43,677 nucleotides of DNA from Gammaproteobacteria bacterium. Its GTDB lineage: Bacteria > Pseudomonadota > Gammaproteobacteria > Chromatiales > Chromatiaceae. The stretch lies in the NCBI GenBank assembly GCA_015490795.1, contig WFXD01000024.1:1-43677 (forward strand), written 5' to 3'. The notes under the pieces were generated by a model, which saw only the letters and a program-made list of their open reading frames with translations, made no database searches and was not told the DNA's origin. Made by a program: the position numbers and the translations under genes. Below, piece after piece: positions 1 through 7,558 of the stretch. The stretch's first letter is position 1. Each line of letters begins with the position of its first letter.

Positions 1-1131
1 GGCTGCCATCAATAGTTTAGCCAGATAGCCTTCATCCCAGCCTGCTTTTAATCGTTTGTTCTTTATACCGAGCTTCACGCTTTTGTCTTTTTTAAGCAAA
101 TTCAGCGCAACATGCCGCATTACAACGAAGTTTTCTGCCGAATGGCCCTTGCGCATTCGCGATTCATCTTCTCTAAAGCTCATGTCAAGCTGCCAATGTA
201 AATTATTTTCCACTCCCCAGTGACGGCGTACTGTGTTGCCAAAGAGTTCGGCGTCATTTTCAATTGAACCGATATAGTATCGATACTCCACGCTGGTTTG
301 ATTGTTCATCATTCGCTGACTCTCAACCATGCCAATAATATTGAGCTTACTCCATGGCTTGGCGTCTATTCCTGTTTCTGAGACATTCAGCGTCCAGTGG
401 CGTCGAACCTCGCATCGGTTCCGGCTTACTTCTTTGGTTTCATAGTAGTCAACGTTGTGACCTTCAAAGCTTGTTTTATTTGCTTCATCAAAAAAACTTT
501 CTACTTGCTCTGAAAGAGCACCCTGGTTGCCTTTCAGTGCAAGCACATAGTTACCGCCGCCATCAATAATCTGCTTGGCAATGTTTTTTTGGCATCCCAT
601 AGCATCAATTGTTACGATGCACCCTTTTAACGACAAGATCTGTAATAATTCTGGTATCGCAGTAATTTCATTGGATTTTTCATTCGTTTTTACTTGCCCA
701 AGCACAAGACTATTCTCTGATGACCAAGCACTTACCATGTGAATCGCTTGCTTCCCAACACCTTTATCATGAGATCGTCTAACTGTTTTTCCATCAATTG
801 CGACTACGCCACCCACTTTATCGGCAACATTATTTACCCAGCCTGTAAAGAACTCCTGAAATACCGTTGGCGATATGATGGAGAACAATCGCCGAAACGT
901 ATCATGTGATGGAATCCCATTTGGCAAATCCAGAAATGTCGAAAACCAATCTTTCTTAGCCTTGCCGAAGGATTCAATTGCATTCCAGTCATCAGCTCCA
1001 CAAATAACAGCACAAACCGTTATCGCAATAATATCTTCCAGTTTGTGGGCACATTTTTTCTCTACGCGTGGGTCAGGTATCACTCCCAGGTGGTCAAGAA
1101 GGGTTTTGTTTTCATCAGTTTGGTTTTTCAT
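1..1131 (-). CDS. ISAs1-family (H-repeat type) transposase, 3' end cut by window edge
   Basis: My translation of the minus strand from ATG at 1131 gives 377 uninterrupted residues to the window edge, so only a few C-terminal residues and the stop are missing. The protein matches the ISAs1/H-repeat transposases: an N-terminal associated domain (about 1-100, with NGIPSHDTFRRLFS near 71-84), then an RNase H-like DDE core. The DDE residues are read as Asp113 (AIDGKTVRRS), Asp176 (TIDAMGCQK) and Glu308 (HWGVENNLHW). It would cut and join the element's ends during transposition. No frameshift is seen, so the copy may be active. Positive-strand open frames across it are shadows. Confidence 0.93.
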   Translation of the reverse strand, partial: MKNQTDENKTLLDHLGVIPDPRVEKKCAHKLEDIIAITVCAVICGADDWNAIESFGKAKKDWFSTFLDLPNGIPSHDTFRRLFSIISPTVFQEFFTGWVNNVADKVGGVVAIDGKTVRRSHDKGVGKQAIHMVSAWSSENSLVLGQVKTNEKSNEITAIPELLQILSLKGCIVTIDAMGCQKNIAKQIIDGGGNYVLALKGNQGALSEQVESFFDEANKTSFEGHNVDYYETKEVSRNRCEVRRHWTLNVSETGIDAKPWSKLNIIGMVESQRMMNNQTSVEYRYYIGSIENDAELFGNTVRRHWGVENNLHWQLDMSFREDESRMRKGHSAENFVVMRHVALNLLKKDKSVKLGIKNKRLKAGWDEGYLAKLLMAA

Positions 1132-1250
1132 AAATGCTCGCCGTAACATGATTTCTCATGCCATCATGCAACATTTCACCCCCAATATTCAAGCTTCACA
1201 CGAAGATATAATTTTATCTCATTGAAAAACATATATATTTCGTGCGTTTG
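1..1250 (-). mobile_element. ISAs1-family insertion sequence, one end inside the window
   Basis: The transposase starts at 1131. Upstream of it, read on the minus strand, an AT-rich leader runs to CAGGGCAAACGCACGAAA, whose first base is at about 1250. ISAs1-family ends usually start with CAGGG, so I place the element end there. The other end lies beyond the left edge, so the inverted repeat and target duplication cannot be compared. A nearby CCCTGGTGACTGACCAGGG palindrome (1246-1270) makes the exact boundary uncertain. Confidence 0.6.
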
Positions 1251-1303
1251 CCCTGGTGACTGACCAGGGTTTCGTGTGCGTGTCAGGGTGGGTTCTTCCA
1301 CAT

Positions 1304-1320
1304 TAAGCCCGACAGGCTCC
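1304..1320. repeat. 17-bp inverted repeat, left copy
   Basis: TAAGCCCGACAGGCTCC here is the exact reverse complement of 11482-11498 and is followed by TAG, making CTAG at 1320-1323. It shares GGAGCCTGTC with the MITE termini found elsewhere in this window, so it is probably the end of a related transposable element or its remnant. Confidence 0.6.
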
Positions 1321-1391
1321 TAGAGGCGAGGTGGGCAAGATCTCGGCTACCTGAGGCCACAGTGTTATTATCCTGGGATTACAGAATTGTC

Positions 1392-1757
1392 TTACTGATC
1401 CACTATAACCTTGCCAATCATCCCCTTGTGGATATAGCAGAAATAGACATATTCACCTGGGCGCTTAAAGGTGTGTTCAAACACCTCACCTGGCTTCAGC
1501 TCAACCACCTTCAGCTCCTTGTTTTCCGGGTTGGGGCCAGGGAGGCTGGCAAAATCATGTGATGGCCGGTGGCTGTCATTATTGACCCAACGGATCGTAT
1601 CCCCAGCCGATATGGTTATAATTGCCGGCATAAATTGATCCACACCATCAGGGATCACAACATCGTGCACAGCACCTTCTGCTGTCACCTGCCCACCACT
1701 GATGAACATGCCCAAGCAGAATAGATGGCATACGAACATTCGTTTTTTCATAAACAT
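1392..1757 (-). CDS. Periplasmic cupredoxin (plastocyanin/amicyanin-like)
   Basis: A 121-residue secreted blue-copper protein. The N-terminus is a signal peptide (MKKRMF... to about residue 26). The mature domain has the cupredoxin pattern: a histidine in the SHRPSHDF segment (His63 or His67) and the C-terminal cluster Cys107, His110, Met113 (YFCYIHKGMIG), the four ligands of a type 1 copper site. Such proteins shuttle single electrons between periplasmic redox partners. A GGAG lies 4 bases before the ATG at 1757 and 10 bases before the one at 1751, so either may be the start. It is transcribed divergently from the multihaem cytochrome at 2144, suggesting a shared redox role, which is inference. 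Confidence 0.85.
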   Translation of the reverse strand: MFMKKRMFVCHLFCLGMFISGGQVTAEGAVHDVVIPDGVDQFMPAIITISAGDTIRWVNNDSHRPSHDFASLPGPNPENKELKVVELKPGEVFEHTFKRPGEYVYFCYIHKGMIGKVIVDQ

Positions 1758-2143
1758 CAGACTCCAAAATATCCACTAAATTTTGGGGCAGCCCCACCAA
1801 CAGATTCAGACTTGTTATTTATCGTGTTACTGAAAAACTCGGCTGCGCCTTGAAATACTTAAGCAAATCCGCAAAACCCTGCTTGCACACAGAAAACAGC
1901 GTATTATTGACCTTGGTCAATTACACGGATGCTTTATATCACACTAAAAAACGACAGCCCAATGTTTTTAACATGCAATTTGAGGCCCATCATAAATTAA
2001 CTGTGCCCAACAATTGGCAATTTGTTACTATTCAGCAAGCAACTCAAACCAAACAAAAAACCTGCTGTCTTTAATAATCATACAAAAGCTGCACTGTAGC
2101 ACCATCCAGGCAAACAGCGACTCAAAGCCACGGGACAACAAAT
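1758..2143. other. Divergent intergenic region, no gene seen
   Basis: About 390 AT-rich bases separate the cupredoxin and cytochrome start codons and must carry both promoters. TTGACC at 1907-1912 is the best -35-like hexamer on the plus strand, but the -10-like TTTATA at 1933 is about 20 bases away, too far for a confident call. The short open frames here resemble no protein. Confidence 0.5.
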
Positions 2144-3328
2144 ATGTATATGAGATTATCACCCCCAATCAAATACACTTTTTCATGTTGCCTGCTGCTT
2201 CTACTCTCTATATTCACCACCCTTTGCAATGCGGAAGATAGCGAATTCCGCACTAAATTCATCAATAATTACAAAACATTCCAGTTTAAGGCGCAAGAAG
2301 ACCTGATCCTGAAAAGCGGGGATATTATGGCTGATGAGATTTTCAGCCTGATCATTGATGCGATGGATGATGACATCTCTATTGGAAAAAGAATGTTCCT
2401 GCTGGATGCCGCCAGCGCAATGGCGTCCGGTTACCAGCACTATCATGGTGGCGGGAAAAAATTTATCCGCAAAATTGACAAGCTCATCAAAAAAGAGCTT
2501 GAAAAAGAGGCTGCACGCACAGCTGAGCTGATGAAATGGAAAAAAGAGGAGCGATTTCTCGGCAACTTCGTCATGAAAACCCACGAGAAAGAACTTGAGG
2601 AGGCGGGATTGGCTCCCGTCATCTATCCACACTGGGTTCACCGTATCTGGTATGACTGCTCCGTCTGCCACCAGGATATTTTTATAATGAAGCGGTGGCG
2701 TAATGAAATCACCAAAGAGAAAATCCAGGCCGGTGAGCAGTGTGGCGTCTGCCACAATGGCACCATCGCCTTTGGTGCCAGTAACGAGGAGGAGTGTGAC
2801 CGCTGCCACATTGCCGGAAAACCCGAAGCGGAACGGCTGCACAATGCCAACCAGATTGATAACCAGCATATTGCCGACATAGCCAAACAGGTTGGCGCTG
2901 AATGGAATGCAGACAAGCTGCCCAATGGCCGCATACCTATTGATGAGCATGGGTTCATTGACTGGTTGGCACTGAAAAAAGAGGATATTTTTAAGCCCAT
3001 CGAATCCCTGGAAGAGAATTATGAGCAGAAGATTCGTAACAACCAGATCCTTTTTATCTCAAAGAGTAAACTCGAAAATGTGCTTTTCAGCCACAATGTG
3101 CACTCAAGCTGGATCAAGTGTGAATCCTGCCATCCTGTCATCTTTGAAGAGAATCTAGAAAACAAAGTGAAAATGGTGCGTATGTCAAAGGGTGAAAACT
3201 GCGGCTACTGCCATGGCAAGGTCTCTTTCACCTTTGCTGACTGCAAACGCTGCCACAGCCAGGCAAAGGGGGTGGAGGTTAATGGTGCGCTGATACATAT
3301 CGGCCAGCCCAAAAAGAAGAAGGGATAG
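2144..3328 (+). CDS. Hexahaem c-type cytochrome with two trihaem (cytochrome c7-like) modules
   Basis: A 394-residue exported protein. A hydrophobic signal segment covers about residues 10-30 and ends at CNA. A helical, charged region (about 31-160) has no haem motifs. Two groups of three CxxCH sites follow: 172-176, 200-204 and 218-222, then 326-330, 353-357 and 367-371. Each group is preceded by an HxxH pair (His163/His166 and His317/His320) that could supply distal ligands. The spacing fits the cytochrome c7 / trihaem 'nanowire' repeat class, so bis-histidine low-potential haems are likely. It should work in periplasmic electron transfer. Neighbours are a divergent cupredoxin and, 50 bp downstream, a convergent histidine kinase. 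The redox partner is unknown. Confidence 0.85.
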   Translation: MYMRLSPPIKYTFSCCLLLLLSIFTTLCNAEDSEFRTKFINNYKTFQFKAQEDLILKSGDIMADEIFSLIIDAMDDDISIGKRMFLLDAASAMASGYQHYHGGGKKFIRKIDKLIKKELEKEAARTAELMKWKKEERFLGNFVMKTHEKELEEAGLAPVIYPHWVHRIWYDCSVCHQDIFIMKRWRNEITKEKIQAGEQCGVCHNGTIAFGASNEEECDRCHIAGKPEAERLHNANQIDNQHIADIAKQVGAEWNADKLPNGRIPIDEHGFIDWLALKKEDIFKPIESLEENYEQKIRNNQILFISKSKLENVLFSHNVHSSWIKCESCHPVIFEENLENKVKMVRMSKGENCGYCHGKVSFTFADCKRCHSQAKGVEVNGALIHIGQPKKKKG

Positions 3329-3377
3329 TCACAACCCGCCGCTGTAATCTGTATCGTCACGCTCAATGGCGCTGGCA

Positions 3378-4760
3378 TTACAAAATGGGCACCCCATGTA
3401 TGGGTGACCCGCTCATGTCAGGAAAAACAACCGATACAGACAACCCCTTTCCATTTGGATTATCAGCCAGTTTGATCTCGGCATGGTGCAGGCGTGCAAT
3501 CCGCTGCACAATGGAAAGCCCCAAGCCACAGCCATAACTCTCGCCACTCCCCTGTCGATAGAAACGGTCAAACACCCTCTCCTGCTCATCCTTTGGTATC
3601 CCCGGCCCACTATCGGTCACCCCGACAGCACAGCTGCCGCTTACTGTAAAAACACTCAGCTCAACATGCCCGCCGCCGGGCGTATAGCGAATAGCATTAT
3701 CAATCAGATTGCGCAGCAGTATTGCCAGGCCAGGCTGATAACCTTTTACCATTCGCTGATCTGCTCTCTCTGTTCTATCCATCAGGCTCAGCTCAATCTG
3801 CTGTTCTGTAGCAAGTGGCACCAGCTCCGCAATAATCTCTTCAGAGAGCACAAGCATATCCACCACAGTAAAGTTTTTGCTCAGCGCCTCAGGCTCAAGT
3901 CGGGCAAGCGTCAACATCTGATCGACCAGATGGGCGCTCTGATCCACACCCTGTATAACATTCACAAGCGCTTTCTGCCGCTCCACAGCATCCGTTGCAC
4001 GCAGGGCAACCTGGGTTTGAGTGCGAATGGCAGCAAGTGGCGTACGCAGTTCATGTGATGCATCCGCTGTAAACCGCTTTTCCACCTCAAAGGCACGGTG
4101 CAACCGGCTCAACAGGTCATTGAGCGATGTGGTGAGCGGAACGATCTCATCCGGCACATCTTTGCTCTCAACAGGCTGCAACTGCTGCGGGCTTTTTTGC
4201 GCAACCTCCAGCGCAACACGTTGCAGAGGGAGCAGCCCCTGCCCAACACCCAACCAGATGAGCACACCCAGCAGTGGCACCGCCCATAACAGGGGGATGG
4301 CGACCCCCTCTGCAATATGGCTGACCATCTCATCGCGCACTTCATAATCTTCTGCTGCGTAGACGATATAGTTACTCAGCCTGTGCTGCATGCCAAATAC
4401 TCGCCAGGTCGTTCCGTTGACCAGCTTGTCACTGAAGCCCAGATTGGATGAGAGTTTGTTATGGGGCGCGCTTTGCGAATGCAGGAGCAGCCGGTCGCCC
4501 TCCCATATCTGAAAGCTGACTTTGCGTTCGTACTTATGTCCATAGACGGCTTTGGCCAACCCGGTTGCATCGCCCTCTTTTATCTTGATTTGATTGAGTG
4601 TCAGCTCTGCAATCATGCCGGCTGTCTGGGCAAGCTGGGCATCAAATACCTCTTCAATCTCATCTTCAGCCTGATAATAGGTAAAACCCGCAACCGTTAG
4701 CCAGGAGAACAGAAAAAGGGTGAGCAGATTGAAGAGCAGGCGTTTACGTATGGATGACAT
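3378..4760 (-). CDS. Membrane sensor histidine kinase, QseC/PmrB-like
   Basis: A 460-residue class I histidine kinase. Transmembrane helices lie at about 8-28 and 152-174 with a periplasmic sensor region between. HAMP-like and HisKA regions follow, with phospho-acceptor His236 in DASHELRTPLA. The ATPase domain shows an N box (LLRNLIDNAIRYTP), G1 (DSGPGIP), F box (FDRFYR) and G2 (GCGLGLSIV), so it looks catalytically complete. Its start overlaps the end of the response regulator gene by 17 bp, so the two are translationally coupled and probably cognate. It is the last gene of the operon running from 11316, implying that the pathway upstream is sensed or controlled by this kinase. The signal is unknown. 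Confidence 0.92.
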   Translation of the reverse strand: MSSIRKRLLFNLLTLFLFSWLTVAGFTYYQAEDEIEEVFDAQLAQTAGMIAELTLNQIKIKEGDATGLAKAVYGHKYERKVSFQIWEGDRLLLHSQSAPHNKLSSNLGFSDKLVNGTTWRVFGMQHRLSNYIVYAAEDYEVRDEMVSHIAEGVAIPLLWAVPLLGVLIWLGVGQGLLPLQRVALEVAQKSPQQLQPVESKDVPDEIVPLTTSLNDLLSRLHRAFEVEKRFTADASHELRTPLAAIRTQTQVALRATDAVERQKALVNVIQGVDQSAHLVDQMLTLARLEPEALSKNFTVVDMLVLSEEIIAELVPLATEQQIELSLMDRTERADQRMVKGYQPGLAILLRNLIDNAIRYTPGGGHVELSVFTVSGSCAVGVTDSGPGIPKDEQERVFDRFYRQGSGESYGCGLGLSIVQRIARLHHAEIKLADNPNGKGLSVSVVFPDMSGSPIHGVPIL

Positions 4761-5418
4761 TATCTGGCTCTATGATGTAGCCAACGCCTCGAATAGTGCG
4801 AATAAAACCACTGCCCAGTTTTTTACGCAGGTAGTGGACATGGACCTCCAGGGCGTTGCTGGCGAGATCATGCTCCCAGCTGTAGAGCGCCTCTTGCAGT
4901 TTTGTTTTGGATATAACCCTGCCAACGTTCTCCAGCAGTGTCTGCAACAGGGCAAACTCCTTTGGTGACAGGTCAACAACCGCGCCATTGCAGCGCACCT
5001 CGTGGGCGGCTGGATCCAGCACCAGTTTGCCATGCACCAGCTTTGGCGCCGCCCGCCCGGCACTGCGGCGAAGCAGTGCCCGCATGCGGGCATTCAGCTC
5101 CTCCAGATCAAAGGGTTTGACCATGTAGTCATCCGCCCCAACATCCAGCCCCTTGATGCGGTCATCCAGGCTGTCCCGCGCGGTAAGGATCAGCACAGGT
5201 ATCGGGTTGCCTTTGGCACGCAGCTTCTGCAACAGCTGCAAACCGTCCTGTTTGGGCAGGCCAAGGTCAAGGATCAGGATATCAAAATGTTCGACATTGA
5301 GTGCAATTTCAGCCATCTGCCCATCCTGCACCCAATCTACTGCATAGCCATCCTGTTTCAGGCCGGTGTACACCCCCTCGCCCAGCAGGGCATCATCTTC
5401 AACCAGTAGCACCCTCAC
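4744..5418 (-). CDS. OmpR/PhoB-family response regulator, QseB-like
   Basis: A 224-residue two-domain regulator. The receiver domain (1-115) has the acidic pocket EDD at 7-9, phospho-acceptor Asp51, Thr79 and Lys101. The C-terminal winged-helix domain (about 128-220) contains SPKEFALLQTL and the terminal GVGYII hairpin typical of OmpR-type DNA binding. Similarity is strongest to QseB/PmrA-type regulators, but regulon identity cannot be inferred. It overlaps the SDR gene by 4 bp (ATGA) upstream and the kinase by 17 bp downstream, so it is made together with the metabolic genes of the operon and probably regulates them. Confidence 0.93.
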   Translation of the reverse strand: MRVLLVEDDALLGEGVYTGLKQDGYAVDWVQDGQMAEIALNVEHFDILILDLGLPKQDGLQLLQKLRAKGNPIPVLILTARDSLDDRIKGLDVGADDYMVKPFDLEELNARMRALLRRSAGRAAPKLVHGKLVLDPAAHEVRCNGAVVDLSPKEFALLQTLLENVGRVISKTKLQEALYSWEHDLASNALEVHVHYLRKKLGSGFIRTIRGVGYIIEPDNVIHT

Positions 5419-6221
5419 TTTGGATGCTGCGGGGTAAAGGTCTGCATAACCCGATTCTGGTTCCGCAGGGCACTATCCACAAGACGTGGAAAGAGTGCAT
5501 TGAGGCGCACGAACAGCGACTCTGGAAACCCCAGATAGCGCTCTTTACGGTCTTTTTCAATCACCTGGACAATCTGCTTTGCCACAGAGGATGGTTCATC
5601 CATATTCATCTTCACCCGCTCGGCCATCTGCTTCACCGCCGCTGTATTCAGTTCGGTATTAACTGCCCGCGGGGCAATATAGGTCACCCCCACGCCACTG
5701 CCATCCAGCTCCCGCCGGAGCCCTTCAGAAAAGCCGCGCAGCGCAAACTTGCTTGCCGAATAGCTGGTAAAGCAGGCAAAAGCGATGGAGCCAAAGGTTG
5801 AACCAATATTAACGATACGCCCGGCACCCTGCTCGATCATCCCTGGCAATATGGCGCGGGTGAGCTGCATGGGTGCCAGCACATTGGTGCGAAATATCTG
5901 CTCTTCAACCTCAGGATCGGTCTGCACAAAGCTGCAAAAGGCGCTCATGCCTGCATTGTTGATCAAAATATCTGTGCCATCAAACTGTTTTTGCATCTGC
6001 TCAACCAGACCATCCCGGCCATTTTTGCAGGTGAGATCCGCAATGACAGGTATCGCATCACACCCCATGGCTTGCAGCTCTTTGGCCAGGCTGGCGAGCC
6101 TCTCTTCCTGCCGGCCCACCAGCGCTAATCGTGCCCTGTGGTTGGCCAACTCCCGTGCCAGGGCCTGTCCAATGCCGCCTGAGGCGCCGGTCAGAATGGT
6201 GCGCGCTCCTTCAATCTTCAT
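5415..6221 (-). CDS. Short-chain dehydrogenase/reductase
   Basis: A 268-residue classical SDR. It has the Rossmann dinucleotide motif GASGGIG near residues 13-19, the structural NNAG motif, and the catalytic YSASK. This predicts an NAD(P)H-dependent oxidoreductase acting on a carbonyl or hydroxyl group. The substrate is not evident. Gene order (acyl ligase, di-iron oxidase, reductase) suggests a fatty acyl-derived or polar ketone intermediate, which is inference. It overlaps the TPR gene by 4 bp and the response regulator by 4 bp. Confidence 0.9.
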   Translation of the reverse strand: MKIEGARTILTGASGGIGQALARELANHRARLALVGRQEERLASLAKELQAMGCDAIPVIADLTCKNGRDGLVEQMQKQFDGTDILINNAGMSAFCSFVQTDPEVEEQIFRTNVLAPMQLTRAILPGMIEQGAGRIVNIGSTFGSIAFACFTSYSASKFALRGFSEGLRRELDGSGVGVTYIAPRAVNTELNTAAVKQMAERVKMNMDEPSSVAKQIVQVIEKDRKERYLGFPESLFVRLNALFPRLVDSALRNQNRVMQTFTPQHPK

Positions 6222-6883
6222 CGGTTTGCCTTTATCTCTTCCAGTATCTTGCGGATCTCGGCGCGCCGGCCCTCATCGGCAATCGGGCGGTTTGCGCGGT
6301 CTGGCGCATTGAGCGCCCTGTTGAGATACTCCAGCGCCTCATCATAACGCCCCTGATTCCGCAGATAATCACCATAAAAATAGTTAGGGTCTATGCCATT
6401 CGGATTGACCGACAGCGCCTTCATCAGATAGCGCTCCGCCTGCTCATCATCACCAAAGCTGAGCGGCCAGCCAGGCACCTGATAGTAGAGACTGCCCAGC
6501 GAGGTGTAGATGGAACCCTCCAGCGCATCGGGATCAATCTTCTCAGCCGCCTTCAATAGTTTGCGCGCCGTTTTGACCTTACTCAGCACACTCAAACCAC
6601 CCGTGGCACCAGCATCCGAACTGGTGATAATGGCCTGCCAGATCAGCGGTTCCGCCCTCCCCGGATAGCGCTTGACCAGCGCCTCTGCCTGCTTTGTGAG
6701 CTGCTTGAAGGCGGCCTCCTGTTGATCTTCAGGCACCTTGTAGTTGACCTTCGCCCACTCCCGCTGAAGCACCATGATCTCCTCCCCCAGGGTATCGGCG
6801 GCTGCCACAAAATTTACTGGGTTCAGCCCCAAAAACAGCAAAATAGCGACCATCATATAAAGACAGGGTTGCCTGCTTTTCAT
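6218..6883 (-). CDS. Secreted TPR-repeat protein
   Basis: A 221-residue protein with an N-terminal signal peptide (about residues 1-28, ending VAA) and at least two tetratricopeptide-like helical repeats in the C-terminal half (AERYLMKALSVNPNGIDPNY, then GRYDEALEYLNRALNAPDR). TPRs normally mediate protein-protein contact, and no catalytic motif is seen. A strong ribosome site (GAGGAGA) precedes the ATG at 6883. It is the only clearly exported product in an otherwise cytoplasmic pathway, so it may act in export or membrane assembly of the product; that is inference. Confidence 0.8.
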   Translation of the reverse strand: MKSRQPCLYMMVAILLFLGLNPVNFVAAADTLGEEIMVLQREWAKVNYKVPEDQQEAAFKQLTKQAEALVKRYPGRAEPLIWQAIITSSDAGATGGLSVLSKVKTARKLLKAAEKIDPDALEGSIYTSLGSLYYQVPGWPLSFGDDEQAERYLMKALSVNPNGIDPNYFYGDYLRNQGRYDEALEYLNRALNAPDRANRPIADEGRRAEIRKILEEIKANR

Positions 6884-6907
6884 CAGATTCTCCTCAAGAT
6901 TTGCAGA

Positions 6908-7558
6908 TTATTGCAACGGCAGACTACGAAAAATATCGCCGTACAGTCTGTAGAAGATGCGCGCACAATGAATAATGGCCTGCCGATCCTCTTCACACTC
7001 CAGCCTGTTGACCAGCGACTCGTAAAAATGCATGTGTGATACATCCAGCGCGCCATGGGATTTCAGGTAGCTAAAGGCCGCATCCGGCAGCTTCAGCCGC
7101 TCCTGAATGGCGTTGGCGGCATCAATGGCCATCTGCACACTGGTTCCCTCCAGCACCAGCACCATGCCAAAGAACCCCGCCGGATTTTTGCGCTGTAGCG
7201 TATCGTAGGCATAGGCCACCATCAGCTCGGTAGCCGGCAGGGGCGTCCCGCTTCTGACCGCCTCGGCATCGGCACCGCAGGCATTGATGTCATTCAGTAT
7301 CCACTCCTGGTGCCCCATCTCCTCTTTAATATATTCACCCACTGCCTCACGCAGCCACTCCAGCCGCTCGGGGAGACGGCCTCCGCACATCATCAGCAGC
7401 GGTGTAGTATGTTTCACATGGTGGTAGGCCTCGGTCAAAAAAGCCGTATAGGCCTGTAGCGAGATACCCCCGGCTATGCTTTGTTGCAGCAGGGGGATGC
7501 TGAGAAACGCACGCCGCTCAGCCTCGGTGGCGGCCAGCAGATCATCATAAAATGCCAT
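6908..7558 (-). CDS. Haem-oxygenase-like di-iron oxidase (TenA/CADD/UndA superfamily)
   Basis: A 216-residue all-helical protein of the TenA/PqqC/haem-oxygenase-like fold. Candidate metal ligands appear in the order seen in di-iron members (CADD, UndA, BesC types): Glu43 with His46/His47, Glu80-x2-His83 (EEMGHQEW), Glu137 (LEGTS), and the late-helix pattern His168, Asp172, His175 and His177 (SHGALDVSHMHF). Such enzymes use O2 for oxidative decarboxylation, C-C cleavage or N-oxygenation. Thiaminase-type TenA is unlikely, since no thiamine genes are nearby. Its ATG overlaps the stop of the acyl-ligase gene by one base, implying consecutive steps. The exact reaction is unknown. Confidence 0.72.
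   Translation of the reverse strand: MAFYDDLLAATEAERRAFLSIPLLQQSIAGGISLQAYTAFLTEAYHHVKHTTPLLMMCGGRLPERLEWLREAVGEYIKEEMGHQEWILNDINACGADAEAVRSGTPLPATELMVAYAYDTLQRKNPAGFFGMVLVLEGTSVQMAIDAANAIQERLKLPDAAFSYLKSHGALDVSHMHFYESLVNRLECEEDRQAIIHCARIFYRLYGDIFRSLPLQ

Noticed and set aside
1850-2241. Two short plus-strand frames before the cytochrome
   Set aside because: Random-looking composition, no ribosome site, and the second overlaps the cytochrome start in another frame.
2201-2950. 249-residue minus-strand open frame
   Set aside because: It lies wholly antisense to the hexahaem cytochrome gene, whose six CxxCH motifs, signal peptide and length are convincing.
3483-4058. 191-residue plus-strand open frame
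   Set aside because: Antisense to the kinase catalytic domain, which is complete and conserved.
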